A stretch of 64,000 bases of DNA from contig CACRSC010000019.1 in assembly GCA_902651635.1 (NCBI GenBank), positions 330,610 through 394,609 of the forward strand, read 5' to 3'. A program made the position numbers and the translations under genes. This stretch comes from Mastigamoeba balamuthi. Taxonomy: Eukaryota; Evosea; Mastigamoebida; Mastigamoebidae. The notes beneath the pieces are model-generated. The model saw only the letters and a list, made by a program, of their open reading frames with translations. It searched no databases and was not told the origin of the DNA. Below are positions 1 to 9,879 of this stretch, one piece after another; positions within the stretch are counted from its first letter, which is position 1, and each line of letters begins with the position of its first letter.

Positions 1-811
1 CCGACATATAATACCCTTGTTCCAGGCCCCAGTTCTCAGTCCTGCCCATTCAGAATCGTGCGCGATTTTGTACACACACTCGCTTATGGGCCTTCTGCTC
101 GTGTTGTGAGGGACAGCCAATTCCGAGCTTACCTCACAACGCACGGCACATTTTTTCCAACAGACGAAAACCGCCGGCATAAAACACCTTTTTCGGGGGA
201 ATTCCTGCCCATCAACAACGACCCTTGTCTCCTTCCAGCTATGGTGCTTTCTCTTCATGGGCAGTCCTCGGCTGCTGTTCCTCATCCAGCATGCCCTTCA
301 TTGCTGCCTTGGCCACTATGGCAGCAAACTGCCTGGACTGGCTGATGTGGCTCCACTCTCTCTTTGCTGCTCTGGTAATTGTTAATAATGTGATTTAAAT
401 TGAATAGTGGTCTCAATAAAATACCTGTGCTGTCCACAACAAACTGGTGTTTGTTCTCTGCTGCTTTGGCCTGGCATCAGGCAGCTGCCCTGTCTGCAAC
501 GAACAGAGCAGACCATCTGCCTGATGTTGCATTCCATTTCTCGGGGCGATGGTGACTGCCTATGTGCCCAGCCCTCTGCAGGTGATACTGCGACATGTAG
601 TACCTGTCACATGCACTGCAGCGGTATGCCTTGTGCTCCCAGGCAACATCTCTCTGATGTTGCCTTGACGCTATCTGTGCACAAGGCTCACCTGTTGTGG
701 CTTCCTGAGAACCTGCTTTTCTGCTGCATTACTGCTCACCTGTCTGTCCAGCTAGCACAGCACGCAAATGACATAAACTAAAATAACTATCTGCCACTGA
801 ATCACATAGAC
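1..811. other. Non-coding flank, no gene recognised
   Basis: No reading frame here resembles a known protein and none has convincing splice borders. A stretch near 541-640 resembles 18,640-18,730: both carry a GCCCTCTGCAGGT block followed by TAGTACCTGTCACATG, and in both places a CTGCTACA-type array lies downstream. It is therefore the left part of a dispersed composite repeat. The rest is unremarkable. Confidence 0.5.
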
Positions 812-1700
812 TTCCACTACATGCTGCTACACAGCCTCTGCTACACACTGTTGCAACACAGCCTTTCACTACACTCTGCTACATGTGGGTCCGCTACGTG
901 CCGCTACACCAGTCCTTCACTATGTGCCACTACATGTGGGTCCACTACATGCCACTACACCAATCCTCCACTATGTGCCACTACATGTGGGTTCGCTATG
1001 CACTGCTACACACATGCTCTGCTATGCGCTGCTACATGTGGGTCCGCTATGTGCTGCTACATACATGCTCTGCTACATGCCACTACACACTTTCGCTACA
1101 TGCTGCTATGCTTTTCTGCTTCCACTACAGTGCGTAGCAGAGGTCTGTGTAGCAGCATGTAGCAGAGTTGCTTCTGCTACAGAACGTAAACGTGATCAAC
1201 GTGCATTCTCTGCTACATGCCACTATGCATTTATACTTCAGCTACAGTGTGTAGCAGAGGTCTGTATAGTGGAATGTAGTGCACATGCTTCTGCTATGGA
1301 ATGTTAATGTGATTAACATGTACATGCAGCTCACAGCCTCTACTACATTCTGTTGTGACTTAGCCTTTTGCTACACGTTTGTTCTTCCCATTCTCCCTCT
1401 TCTGTACTTGAACTGTACACGTCAATCACATTTTCATACTGTAGCAGATCCAGTTCTGCTACACACTGCTATGCATGCTTCACTATATAGTGTAGTGGAA
1501 GTGAATTGCTGCTGCAGTGCATAGCAGTACCTGTGTAGCAGTGCATAGCAGAATGGGATGTGCTACACTGTGTAGTAGATGTCAGGTAGCAATGCATAGC
1601 TGAGGCAGATCCACTATGCACTGCCACACAGGATCTGCTACACTGCATAGTGAAGGTATTTACGTAGTAGCACATAGTGTATACGTAGTAGTTCTGCAAC
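812..1700. repeat. Degenerate array of CTGCTACA / TGTAGCAG words
   Basis: Dozens of copies of an 8-12 bp word, CTGCTACA or CACTACA with variants such as CTGCTATG, are strung with irregular spacing. The left half is mainly in one orientation and the right half has many reverse-complement copies (TGTAGCAG, CATAGCAG). Near 880-1060 a longer unit of roughly 30-60 bp, containing CTACATGTGGGTCC, recurs about four times, so this part behaves as a minisatellite. The open frames crossing it are products of the repeat and are not called as genes. A second, shorter array lies at 18,885-19,265. Confidence 0.75.
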
Positions 1701-1774
1701 GTGCTTCTATTTATTCTTCAACACACACATTATCTGACTTAATCATAACCTCTAACAGACTCTCTTAATGCTGT

Positions 1775-1951
1775 TGATGCCCAGTAATGCGTGGGGTGGG
1801 GGCAGGAGGCCCCTAGGGGGGTTGAGAGACTCTAGGACTAAGGGAAGAAGAAGGAGTGATGATGTATTGATTTGTATTCGTGTGGTGACGAGAGGGTGAG
1901 AGGAGAAATGCTATTCCTTTGCCTAGGGGGTGCAGTCCCCCCTTGGCATCA
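1775..1951 (-). repeat. 3' LTR of the Gypsy element
   Basis: 177 bp repeat with the same termini as the copy at 7,594-7,770, placed just beyond the integrase end of the polyprotein. The two copies appear to differ at about one position over their length, so insertion was recent. Confidence 0.9.
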
Positions 1952-2006
1952 CTGCTCTACTTCAAAGGTCGAGCATGGGGAGACCTTGAAGAAGTTTTTC
2001 GATGGT

Positions 2007-5000
2007 CTAGGTCCGCAGATGGGGGTGTGCCTGCATGTAGGTGACGACCTGGTCGACGTTCTTGTTGTTATCGTAGAAAATCCACGAATGTGGATCGTCG
2101 TCCCCGAAGTCTGGGCAGCCCAGCCAACGTACACGAAGCTTGAGCCTGCCAGCAACGTGACAGTGATGTAGGACTGCATCCAGGGCCATCTCGTCATGCA
2201 TGCGCGATGCCTCCACCCGGAGTTGCGCCTTGGTGAGAGCCCCCGTGCGAAACAAGTGCATCGTGTTAACATGAGCACGGGGTCTGAGTACCCCGCAGAA
2301 GGTTCTCAATGGTGTAGCAGTGGTGATCGAGCTTCTCAATGACCTGGAACGGACCCCTAACGTTGATGTCGAGCTTGTGGTCGCAGTCCTTGTCGAGGAG
2401 AACGTAGTCTCTGACGTCGAAGTGCGACCTGCCCCTTTCTTGGTGAGGTACTGCCTGTGGGCTTTCTCGAACACGGCCCGCTGGAGAGAGGCAATACGTG
2501 TGAACGTGTCATGTTGACGGAGTAGAAGCTGGTCGTGGAGCAACTGGGGGTTCATGTCAGGGCTCCCGGTGTCGTCATCCTTGTGAATTGCCAGGTAGAG
2601 GGGAGTCCGACTGGCAAAACCGTGAATGACCTCGAAGGGCATGGCCCCGATGGAGTGCACGTAGCTGTTGTTCAGGGCGAACATAGCAGCTGGCAGAACA
2701 TCAGGCCAGTCCAGGGAATGATCCAAGAGAAGGGCCCGCAGAACCTGCACCGTAGTACGCACTGCGACCTCCACAGCCCCGTGTCCCTCGGGGTGATATG
2801 CTGCCGAAATGTGGTGCTCTGCGTTGACCTGATCATTGAGAGCCTGAATGCGACTCAACTGGAAGGGAGATCCACCATCAGATGTCATGAGCCTGTAGGC
2901 TGAGCCCCTCGTGCACATCCACCGGTTCCAGAGTACCTCAACAGCCTCCTGTGCATCAGTAGAACGAACAGCCTCGAGGTGTATTTCGTGGGAGAAATGG
3001 TTCGTGATGATCAAGACGTACTTGAATCCCCTCACCTCCTGAAGAGGGCCGAGGTAGTCCACGACAATGGACTCATAGGGTGCATTGCCTGGTACCGTTT
3101 CCATCGAATCTGCATGTGAGGTCACAGGCCTGACCTTCTGGCACGTTGGGCACGTGTGCACGAAGTGGCAGATGTCATCGTACATGCCGGGCCACATGAC
3201 CACCTGCTTGATGGCATGGTATGTGCAGTCAACTCCTCCATGTCCAGCAAGCATGTCGTCATGCCCAAGGACCATGATCGTGAGGCAGAGTGCATCATCG
3301 GGCTTAACTGACAGGCAGAAAACGCCCTCAATCATCTCGTGTGGGAGGGTGAGAAGCATTTCGTGAAGGTTGTCCCATTGCTGGTCCGAAAGGTCATGCC
3401 CCAGAACAGCCATCATGCATGAGTCTCGAACATGAACATTGAGGTATTGGCGAATAGCGATGGGGTCGTCAATAACCTGGCGCCACTGGGCCCGCGAGAA
3501 GAAATCACCTCCGAAGTTAGTTTTCCCAGGCTGGTAGTGGATGCTGTAGGGCATCTCGTTCAGGATGACTGCCCAGTTCTGGATACGATGGTTGCTAGAG
3601 TCAGCCATCCAACGCAGGTTGCTGTGGTTGGGACGGTAAATGACATGCCGTGCATAAACCAAACCGAGTTCTCGTGCCCGCAGGTGTCCCTTGACGAGAC
3701 CACGGGCCTCCTTTTCAGGCATCGAGAGGTTACGCCGATCCACAGGCTGCAGCACTTCTGAGACGAATGCCAGAATTCCCCAGCTAGACTCCCCAGGGGC
3801 CTGTTGGAAAATCGTGGCTCCCGTGGCATATTTGCAGGCATCGGGGTCGATGATGATGACTGAGCCTGGAATGGGATGAACGAGAATGGGTGCTGCACAG
3901 ACATCGTGAACCAGGGTATCGAAAGCCTGTTCGTCAGTCCACTCGAACTTGACATTGTGCCGTAGCAGCTCGTACATGCACGCTGCCTTGGATGCGAAAT
4001 TCGGGATGAACTCACTAAGCCACTGCATGAGACCGAGAAAAGACCGCAGCATGTCCTTGTCATACGGCCGTCCTGCAAAACGCAGAGGATCCAGTCTTGA
4101 AGGGTCAATAGTGATGCCCTTCTTCGAGACCAGACGTTCCAGCTGGCGCAGAACCGTAGGGCCCCAGGAACACTTCTCGGGCTTCACCTTAATGTTGTGC
4201 TTGACGAAAGTGTCGAAAAGGGCTGTCACCTGTGCCTTACTCTCGTCCCATGTCGGACTACCTGCGTTTACGTTGTCCACGAAGCTGGAGGTGTGGGCCA
4301 GGGGTGCCAAAACCGAGTCGATGGCCCTCTGAAACGTTGCACTTGCCTGTTTGATGCCAAAAGGCATGAACCGCGGACGTACGAAGGAACCATCAGGAAG
4401 GGCCAGCACCAGAAAATTCGCCATGGCAGCATCGAGGGGAATTTGGTGGTAGGCCATCTCAAGGTCCGCAGAAAACAAGTAATCGTAGGCCAGTTTGTGC
4501 AGTTCATCGTTGATGAGTGCGTTGATGTAGAAGTCGTCGCGAGTGATGTGGTTAATCAACTGGTAATCCCCACAGACCCGCCAAGTCCCATCTGGTTTAG
4601 GTACGAACACCATGGGTGATGCAAAGTGGACATCCTGACGTGCGATGACCTCCCAGATGCCAGTGTCAACCATCTTGGCCTTGTATTCTGCAAGGTGAGA
4701 CAGTTTCCGTGAGTCACTGACGTTGCGCTGGATGATGAAGGGCTTCGTGTCGGGAAGCTGCTCGATCATGCAGACTCCGACCCCAGTCATCCCAGTTCCA
4801 TCGAGGCCGTTCAGGACGTTCATATCGTACCGTGCGAGAATGTCCTTCACCTCGATAACTTTCTGGGGGTCGCATGTGATTTTGTCCCCCAGAACCACTC
4901 GTTCGTGTGGAGGCAGAGGCGTTTCAGCTGGAGTAGGTGAAGGACGAACTGGGTCGATGTGCATGGGCATCACAGGGTTGAGTGGGTTGATCGAGTTAAC

Positions 5001-5021
5001 AGCCTCGGGGTCGTCAGCCAC
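2007..5021 (-). CDS. Reverse transcriptase, RNase H and integrase of the Gypsy element
   Basis: About 1,000 residues. The RT part is plain from blocks such as FSADLEMAYHQIPL and FMPFGIKQASATFQ near residues 165-230, followed by the connection domain and an RNase H-like region (IDPDACKYATGATIF). An integrase follows: an HHCC zinc-binding module (H..H..C-P-T-C) near residues 600-645, then the catalytic core with aspartates in VVDYLG and TSDGG and a glutamate in HGAVE. RNase H before integrase is the Ty3/Gypsy arrangement. The product would copy the element RNA and insert the DNA. Confidence 0.88.
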   Translation of the reverse strand: MADDPEAVNSINPLNPVMPMHIDPVRPSPTPAETPLPPHERVVLGDKITCDPQKVIEVKDILARYDMNVLNGLDGTGMTGVGVCMIEQLPDTKPFIIQRNVSDSRKLSHLAEYKAKMVDTGIWEVIARQDVHFASPMVFVPKPDGTWRVCGDYQLINHITRDDFYINALINDELHKLAYDYLFSADLEMAYHQIPLDAAMANFLVLALPDGSFVRPRFMPFGIKQASATFQRAIDSVLAPLAHTSSFVDNVNAGSPTWDESKAQVTALFDTFVKHNIKVKPEKCSWGPTVLRQLERLVSKKGITIDPSRLDPLRFAGRPYDKDMLRSFLGLMQWLSEFIPNFASKAACMYELLRHNVKFEWTDEQAFDTLVHDVCAAPILVHPIPGSVIIIDPDACKYATGATIFQQAPGESSWGILAFVSEVLQPVDRRNLSMPEKEARGLVKGHLRARELGLVYARHVIYRPNHSNLRWMADSSNHRIQNWAVILNEMPYSIHYQPGKTNFGGDFFSRAQWRQVIDDPIAIRQYLNVHVRDSCMMAVLGHDLSDQQWDNLHEMLLTLPHEMIEGVFCLSVKPDDALCLTIMVLGHDDMLAGHGGVDCTYHAIKQVVMWPGMYDDICHFVHTCPTCQKVRPVTSHADSMETVPGNAPYESIVVDYLGPLQEVRGFKYVLIITNHFSHEIHLEAVRSTDAQEAVEVLWNRWMCTRGSAYRLMTSDGGSPFQLSRIQALNDQVNAEHHISAAYHPEGHGAVEVAVRTTVQVLRALLLDHSLDWPDVLPAAMFALNNSYVHSIGAMPFEVIHGFASRTPLYLAIHKDDDTGSPDMNPQLLHDQLLLRQHDTFTRIASLQRAVFEKAHRQYLTKKGAGRTSTSETTFSSTRTATTSSTSTLGVRSRSLRSSITTATPLRTFCGVLRPRAHVNTMHLFRTGALTKAQLRVEASRMHDEMALDAVLHHCHVAGRLKLRVRWLGCPDFGDDDPHSWIFYDNNKNVDQVVTYMQAHPHLRT

Positions 5022-6064
5022 TGTGATTTCTGCAAGCCCCTTAACATTAGGCTTGGGAAAAACGATGTCCCCTGGCTCCTTTTGTAAACGTAACGTCGAT
5101 CTACCTGGACCACGTTCATCCGACCATCATTGAGGGCCATGTAGTCATAGCGGCGGCAGTCATGCAGACCCAGCAGGACTTCGTCCGAGCCAATAGTACC
5201 ATTTGCAATCTCGATAACGGGAATCGAGATGGGACCCTCAGTTGGATCGAAGACAGTGTGGATCTGAACCCCAGTGCCCGTGCGCTTCACCAACACCCCG
5301 TTAACCCCGGTGACCCGAATGCAATCCTCAAACTCGATTGGCAACTTCTGACGGGGAACCTGGAGTAGGTTGATGAGTCTGGTCTCTGCGAAGTTGAAGT
5401 CCGAGCCTGTGTCGACATGAAACAGTACCTCCTTGCCCTCGCCCTCCCCCTTGGTGATTGTGCGCAAGAAAAGGATATGGTCACGTTTTACCTCAGCCAA
5501 AGACCGCATGGGAAGGGTGTTCTCGGCAGAGTGGGTCTCTGGATGTGTGCTGCCCATGGGAGTCGACTCCCCCTTCGAACCCAGCAGAACAGAGCCGATC
5601 TTTGACTGAGGTGAAGTGAAGTCAATGCGTCCATCGAGGTCCATGACCATGCTCGTAGCTGTCTGGCACAGGGAAATGCGAGCCTCCTCCGATGTACTGG
5701 CCTTTCCGGCAGGAAATACCTGTGCTGCAGTCAGATGGCTCTCTGGGACCGGAACTCCAGCCTTAAAACCCTGTTTTGGTTTCCCGTTCCATGGCTTGGA
5801 AGCCTGACCTCCCATAGCAGAACCCGTAGTGTCCCTCTCTGTGGCAATCCGTGTCTCGTATGCCTGCTGCTTGGTGCCAGGGAACAGGCAGTTCTTAGCC
5901 ATGTGCCCCGTACCGCCACACCTGTAGCACTTCAGGGTCGTGGGCTCCTGGCTCGGTGCAAGAGCTAATGGCGAGCCATGAGGGAGACCTCTCCTCTCGG
6001 TGTTCCCGTGCCTTGAGCATTGCTGCTGTGGGTGGAGAAGGACAACTGCCCACAATGTGACCAT
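4970..6064 (-). CDS. Zinc knuckle and retropepsin-like protease region of the Gypsy element
   Basis: About 360 residues. A second CCHC knuckle (CYRCG-x4-H-x4-C) sits near residue 45. An aspartic protease signature (DTGSD) lies near residue 218 and an ILE/VAL-rich strand region follows, as in retropepsins. The frame overlaps the gag-like frame upstream and the polymerase frame downstream. In this family the protease cuts the polyprotein during particle maturation. Confidence 0.75.
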   Translation of the reverse strand: MVTLWAVVLLHPQQQCSRHGNTERRGLPHGSPLALAPSQEPTTLKCYRCGGTGHMAKNCLFPGTKQQAYETRIATERDTTGSAMGGQASKPWNGKPKQGFKAGVPVPESHLTAAQVFPAGKASTSEEARISLCQTATSMVMDLDGRIDFTSPQSKIGSVLLGSKGESTPMGSTHPETHSAENTLPMRSLAEVKRDHILFLRTITKGEGEGKEVLFHVDTGSDFNFAETRLINLLQVPRQKLPIEFEDCIRVTGVNGVLVKRTGTGVQIHTVFDPTEGPISIPVIEIANGTIGSDEVLLGLHDCRRYDYMALNDGRMNVVQVDRRYVYKRSQGTSFFPSLMLRGLQKSQWLTTPRLLTRSTHSTL

Positions 6065-7574
6065 ACGTCCCGCAGTTGTAGCACAAGGGCTCCCACTGGC
6101 GAGTGGACTTAGGGCCCGTGTCCCCCTCCCGAGGGCCCTTTGGTGCTGATGACTGGCGGACGATGTTCAGGGCCTTGCCTACCCCTGTTGTGGATATCAA
6201 AGTGTGCAAACCTGGTGCGGACTGCCGTACAGATGAGAAGTGAGGCAGGTTATCAGGAAGGAACCCCTGCCACGCATTCTCTGCGATGTGCCATGCAAAC
6301 TGGAGAATATGAGTGCTCAGCTCCTCGAACGTGGAGTCCTCCCACTGCAGGCCATAGGACCGGTCGAATACCGTGCGAACCCGAGTGGCGATGTACCCAT
6401 ACCCCAGAGTTTCCCACAGCACCTTACGAGCACTTCTCGTGTCGTTCTTCAGAGAACCCTCAGTGTAATCGCCCCAGCCCACTGCCGTGCACCGCAATGC
6501 AACCTTCTTGATATGCTTGTGGATAACCGGGACGATGGTCTTGCCATTGGCCTTGGAGATGTCGACCTCTACGAGCTTCTGGTGTGTAACAAACCTGAAG
6601 TCGTCAATGTTGTCGAAGATGGAGTCTTCCTCGGTCCGCAGCATCACGAAAACGTTAAGACAGGCTGTACGAAAATGGTCCTTGATGTCGTCGGTGACCA
6701 GTTTCCGATCAATAGCCCCCGTGGCCTTGGTAGCATCGACAATTTCCTCGGAGAACAGCGCTCGCATTAAGAAAGCCTTGATAGCAACGTTCATCTTGGC
6801 AGCCATAGCCAGCTTCTTGCCCATGACCTGCATGTACTCGAAGAGGGCCTCCCGATCGAAAACTGTGAATGGAATTGCGATGCCCCACAGAATGTCGTTG
6901 ATGGACTGGACTGCCTGTGCCCGCATCATCGCCTGCGCATAGGCCTCTGCCTGGTGCACAACAGGGTCGTGTCCGAGGTCCTGGTCCCTCGTCATGCCCT
7001 TGCAACAGCCCTGGCAGTAACTGTTGTGGGAGCTGCTGTCCTCGTCCCCGTGGGATGCGTCCCCATGGTCGTTCTCGTCCCCTGAGCTGCTGCTGCTGCT
7101 GTCCTTGCTCTCAGAGTCGTCGTCGTCCGCGATGACCAGCCGACGTCTCTTGTTGGGCTCCGAGTTCGTGGGAATAACCAGTGCTGGTGCTGCAGTGCTC
7201 GGAAAAGCACCGTCTTTGCATTTTTCGGCTATGCCTGGCATTGGTGACGCCGTAATTCCGTTGTCGGGGTTCGTCAGTGCGTGAGAATTTCCATTGTCGG
7301 GACCCGAAAATTCACCGTTTCCGACGGGAAAAACGGACGTCGTCCCCTCGGGGCCTGTAGGTGCCCCCTTGGCTGCTGCCTCGTCGTCGTCATCGTCCGA
7401 GTCTGTTCGGGAGGTCTCGTAGTCGGAATCCACTGGCTCCTCCCTCAGACTGGCCAACTCCTTCTCGATGTCGTGCCAAGCCTTCTGCAGCTCGGACTTA
7501 CGGCGAGCTCTCTCGGCAGCATGACGGTCCCGCTCCTCCTTCTGAAGCTGTCTCTCTGCATCGCCCACCTCCAT
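5895..7574 (-). CDS. Gag-like protein of the Gypsy element
   Basis: About 560 residues. The N-terminal 60 residues are a charged coiled coil. An acidic, serine-rich low-complexity stretch and basic patches follow. The middle (roughly residues 230-460) is a predominantly helical region in the place of a retroelement capsid, and a CCHC zinc knuckle (CYNCG-x4-H-x4-C) lies near residue 510. In this family Gag forms the cytoplasmic particle and packages the element RNA. It overlaps the next frame at its 3' end, an arrangement Gypsy elements commonly bridge by programmed frameshifting. Confidence 0.8.
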   Translation of the reverse strand: MEVGDAERQLQKEERDRHAAERARRKSELQKAWHDIEKELASLREEPVDSDYETSRTDSDDDDDEAAAKGAPTGPEGTTSVFPVGNGEFSGPDNGNSHALTNPDNGITASPMPGIAEKCKDGAFPSTAAPALVIPTNSEPNKRRRLVIADDDDSESKDSSSSSSGDENDHGDASHGDEDSSSHNSYCQGCCKGMTRDQDLGHDPVVHQAEAYAQAMMRAQAVQSINDILWGIAIPFTVFDREALFEYMQVMGKKLAMAAKMNVAIKAFLMRALFSEEIVDATKATGAIDRKLVTDDIKDHFRTACLNVFVMLRTEEDSIFDNIDDFRFVTHQKLVEVDISKANGKTIVPVIHKHIKKVALRCTAVGWGDYTEGSLKNDTRSARKVLWETLGYGYIATRVRTVFDRSYGLQWEDSTFEELSTHILQFAWHIAENAWQGFLPDNLPHFSSVRQSAPGLHTLISTTGVGKALNIVRQSSAPKGPREGDTGPKSTRQWEPLCYNCGTYGHIVGSCPSPPTAAMLKAREHREERSPSWLAISSCTEPGAHDPEVLQVWRYGAHG

Positions 7575-7593
7575 CGCCTAGGTGTGCGCGCAC

Positions 7594-7770
7594 TGATGCC
7601 CAGTAATGCGTGGGGTGGGGGCAGGAGGCCCCTAGGGGGGTTGAGAGACTCTAGGACTAAGGGAAGAAGAAGGAGTGATGATGTATTGATTTGTATTCGT
7701 GTGGTGACGAGAGGGTGAGAGGGGAAATGCTATTCCTTTGCCTAGGGGGTGCAGTCCCCCCTTGGCATCA
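7594..7770 (-). repeat. 5' LTR of the Gypsy element
   Basis: 177 bp repeat bounded by TGATGCC and GGCATCA. It is nearly identical to the copy at 1,775-1,951. It is the 5' LTR because the element's genes read leftward from here. It should hold the element's promoter. Confidence 0.9.
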
Positions 7771-7862
7771 CTACCCACCATACTTGCCTGCTATACAGAC
7801 GATGGTACCACAGTGCAAATCTATGATTCTTTATAGACCTCGCCCTTCTCTTGCTGCTATTG

Positions 7863-8269
7863 ATGTCATACAACGGCTTTTTGAAAAAAGGGTGTGTATT
7901 AAACAAAACGCCCACCAAGAAGCACAAGAACAAGTGGAAGGACAAAAACAAGGGCTGTACTGGGCGAGCTGGGCTGATCATCACTGTGATACCTCTTCCA
8001 TCTCAGCAGGACAGAGACCTAGAGATCATGTCTCTCAGGAGAGCAGGTATGTAGTATTCTCTTTCTTTTCTCCTAATTCCCTTATCATACCTGTTATTGT
8101 TACTTTTGGTACTGCAGCAGCAGCACCACATCTCAGTGACAGTGAGCAATCTGAGAACGAGGCAGAGAAAGTTGACAAGAAGATCTGTGTGTTGGAGTCA
8201 GATGAGGAGCAGAGGAGGGCACTGCAGGAGAAGCAGCAGATCTCAGCCCTTATGATGATGTTGCAATAA
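7863..8269 (+). CDS. Small two-exon gene, function unknown
   Basis: Exon 1 (ATG at 7,863 to about 8,046) ends at G|GTATGT and exon 2 (about 8,118-8,269) follows ACTGCAG. The phases match, giving about 112 residues. The first part is lysine-rich (KHKNKWKDKNKG). The second is acidic with a short glutamine-rich helix (DEEQRRALQEKQQ). I do not recognise it. It starts less than 100 bp from the LTR, so the retroelement may have landed in its promoter or removed upstream exons. Base composition is AT-richer than in most genes here. Confidence 0.4.
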
Positions 8270-8311
8270 CAGACCACCTCTGCTACACACTGTGACACAG
8301 ACTCTTCGATG

Positions 8312-8690
8312 AATGAATTTCTCTTTGTAAATAAGTATGGCTGTGCTCTTTATACAGTGCTTAAGCCTTGCAGATTGAATGTAACTTGACAGAAAATCTA
8401 TAAACCAGTCATACTCAGGGGGTCTGAATCAGCTGACTGACATCATCGTGCGGGAAATCGGAAGAGAGAAGATACCCTGGTGAGGCACTTGACGACACGT
8501 GGTATGACGGTGCAGAACGACGCCGGCACACCGAGGTCGCACCCCTCGAGGCACGGCTCAATTGAGTTTTATCATATTTATGATAAATGAATTTCTCTTT
8601 GTAAAGAAGTATGGCTATGCTCTTATACAGTGGTTAAGCCATGCAGACTGGATGTGATTTGACTCTGAAAAACTAAAAAAATCTATTATA
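8312..8690. repeat. Imperfect direct repeat of about 95 bp
   Basis: The segment starting GAATTTCTCTTTGTAAA near 8,312 recurs near 8,586. The two copies share AAGTATGGCT, a TTATACAGTG block and the CATGCAGA/CTTGCAGA region. The spacer holds a GC-rich piece near 8,430-8,560. No gene is seen between 8,270 and 8,709. The second copy ends just before the stop of the neighbouring minus-strand gene. Confidence 0.65.
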
Positions 8691-8709
8691 CCTGTTTATG
8701 ACGACTACC

Positions 8710-9879
8710 TTAAGGGTGCCCAAAGGCAGCAAGGAAATCACGAATTACCTGAGACCGAATACGGCCTCCAATGGCCACCCCAATGAGCTGGCTGCGAAGC
8801 CGAGTGCCTCCTGGAAGGCAGTCGAGCTGGTGCAGCAGACAGGGTGTGTTGAATACCAGTAGCTGCATCTGGTAAACGTTCCAGCCCCCTCCTGTCTCGC
8901 TCTTTATGGTCACGATGTAGTTGATGGACACGATTGCACGAGGGCTTGGTGGCGGCATAACAACCATCACATATCCACTGAATGGATTTTGCCCCAGCTC
9001 GTCGATGTGGGCGCTGGTGTGAGGATTAACAACGAGAACTGGACCATCGAGAGACCGAGTTGGGACATTGAGGGGCACTACGGACCCCGCAGTGTCCGTC
9101 CAAACGCCACAGCGGCATGTATAGGCGGGAGGTGCGGCTGCTCTGTGGCCCAGGGGGGCAGCGGGAGCCAGTGCGGGAGCAGCAGCGGACGTGAACGAGG
9201 CGGGGACGCCATGGGCGGCGCGGGCAGGGGGTGCAACAGGCACAACAGCGGCGGGAGCGGCAGGGGCGGCGGTGGCAGGGACGGCAGGGGCGGCGGCGGC
9301 AGTGGCGACCCGGGCAGCGGGTGCAGGCTGGGGGCCGGCAGCGACAGCAGGGACCGCGGCGGGGACGACGGGGACGGCGACGGGGACCGCGGCAGGGACG
9401 GCGGCAGGGACCGCGGGGACGGCGGGGACAGCGGGCTGGGGGCCGGCGGGGACAGCGGGGACCATGGCGAGGGGCAGGCCGTCGAGCCCGGCGACAAAGT
9501 AGTTGTTGATCACGGAGTTGCCGCCGGAGACCTGCAACCCCATTTCGGACAGAAAGAGAGCAGCAGGTCAGAGCAGCGCGCGAGCTCACGTCACACGCCG
9601 GTGCGAGGGAAGTGGACGGCCCGATGGGCTTTGTCGCCCAGGAGCGCGGCGCTGCTTCGCGGCAAGACAATTCATCCCCCTCCCCCCGCTCGATTGATTT
9701 GAGGGCTAAAAAACCCCGCGGAAATCCACGAAGCAACAGAGGCGCGCGGCGTTGCTCAAAGCGCGGCACATCGACGCATCGGCGGCCTCGGTGGCGGTAC
9801 GCACGTGGATGAAGATCGACTCGTCCATGCGGCGCCTCTTGGCCGCCGGGGGGCGCGCGCGGTCGTCGTCGGAGCTCAT
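8710..9879 (-). CDS. MSSDD-family protein, copy 1 (apparently intact), function unknown
   Basis: Two exons: 9,805-9,879 (25 residues, ending at CAC|GTGCGT) and 8,710-9,531 (after TTGCAG), together about 298 residues with matching phase 0. The N-terminus MSSDDD-x4-PPAAKRRR is acidic then basic and looks like a nuclear localisation signal. A short conserved block (NSVINNYF) begins exon 2. A linker of about 120 residues made of VPAVPA-type repeats follows, and a C-terminal domain of about 120 residues contains GPVLVV, FSGYVMVV and CLPGG blocks and alternates hydrophobic strands. I know no family with this layout. Related copies lie at 13.0, 13.3, 15.99-16.75, 55.3-55.6 and 55.8-56.8 kb. This copy has the fullest domain set. 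Confidence 0.72.

Larger units (their letters stand above)
1775..7770 (-). mobile_element. Ty3/Gypsy-type LTR retrotransposon, looks largely whole and young
   Basis: Two 177 bp long terminal repeats, which I find almost identical, flank a 5.6 kb interior read on the minus strand. Their ends are short inverted repeats, TGATGCC and GGCATCA. Interior parts in order: gag-like protein with zinc knuckle; second knuckle plus retropepsin-like protease; reverse transcriptase, RNase H and integrase. Protease-RT-RNase H-integrase order is the Ty3/Gypsy (Metaviridae) order. The near-identity of the LTRs indicates recent insertion. I see no clear target-site duplication. The long frames look open, so I would call the copy largely whole. 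The gag start lies under 25 bp inside the 5' LTR, an unusually short leader. Confidence 0.92.

Noticed and set aside
812-1700. CRISPR-like array
   Set aside because: Repeat word is too short and variable, spacing is irregular, both orientations occur and the genome is eukaryotic.
1770-7775. Target-site duplication of the Gypsy element
   Set aside because: The 4-6 bp on the two outer edges do not match, so none is claimed.
9191-9509. Plus-strand Ala/Gly/Arg-rich open frames over the MSSDD linker, repeated at 16.1-16.4 kb
   Set aside because: Antisense of the Pro/Ala repeat region; no start context, splice signals or homology.
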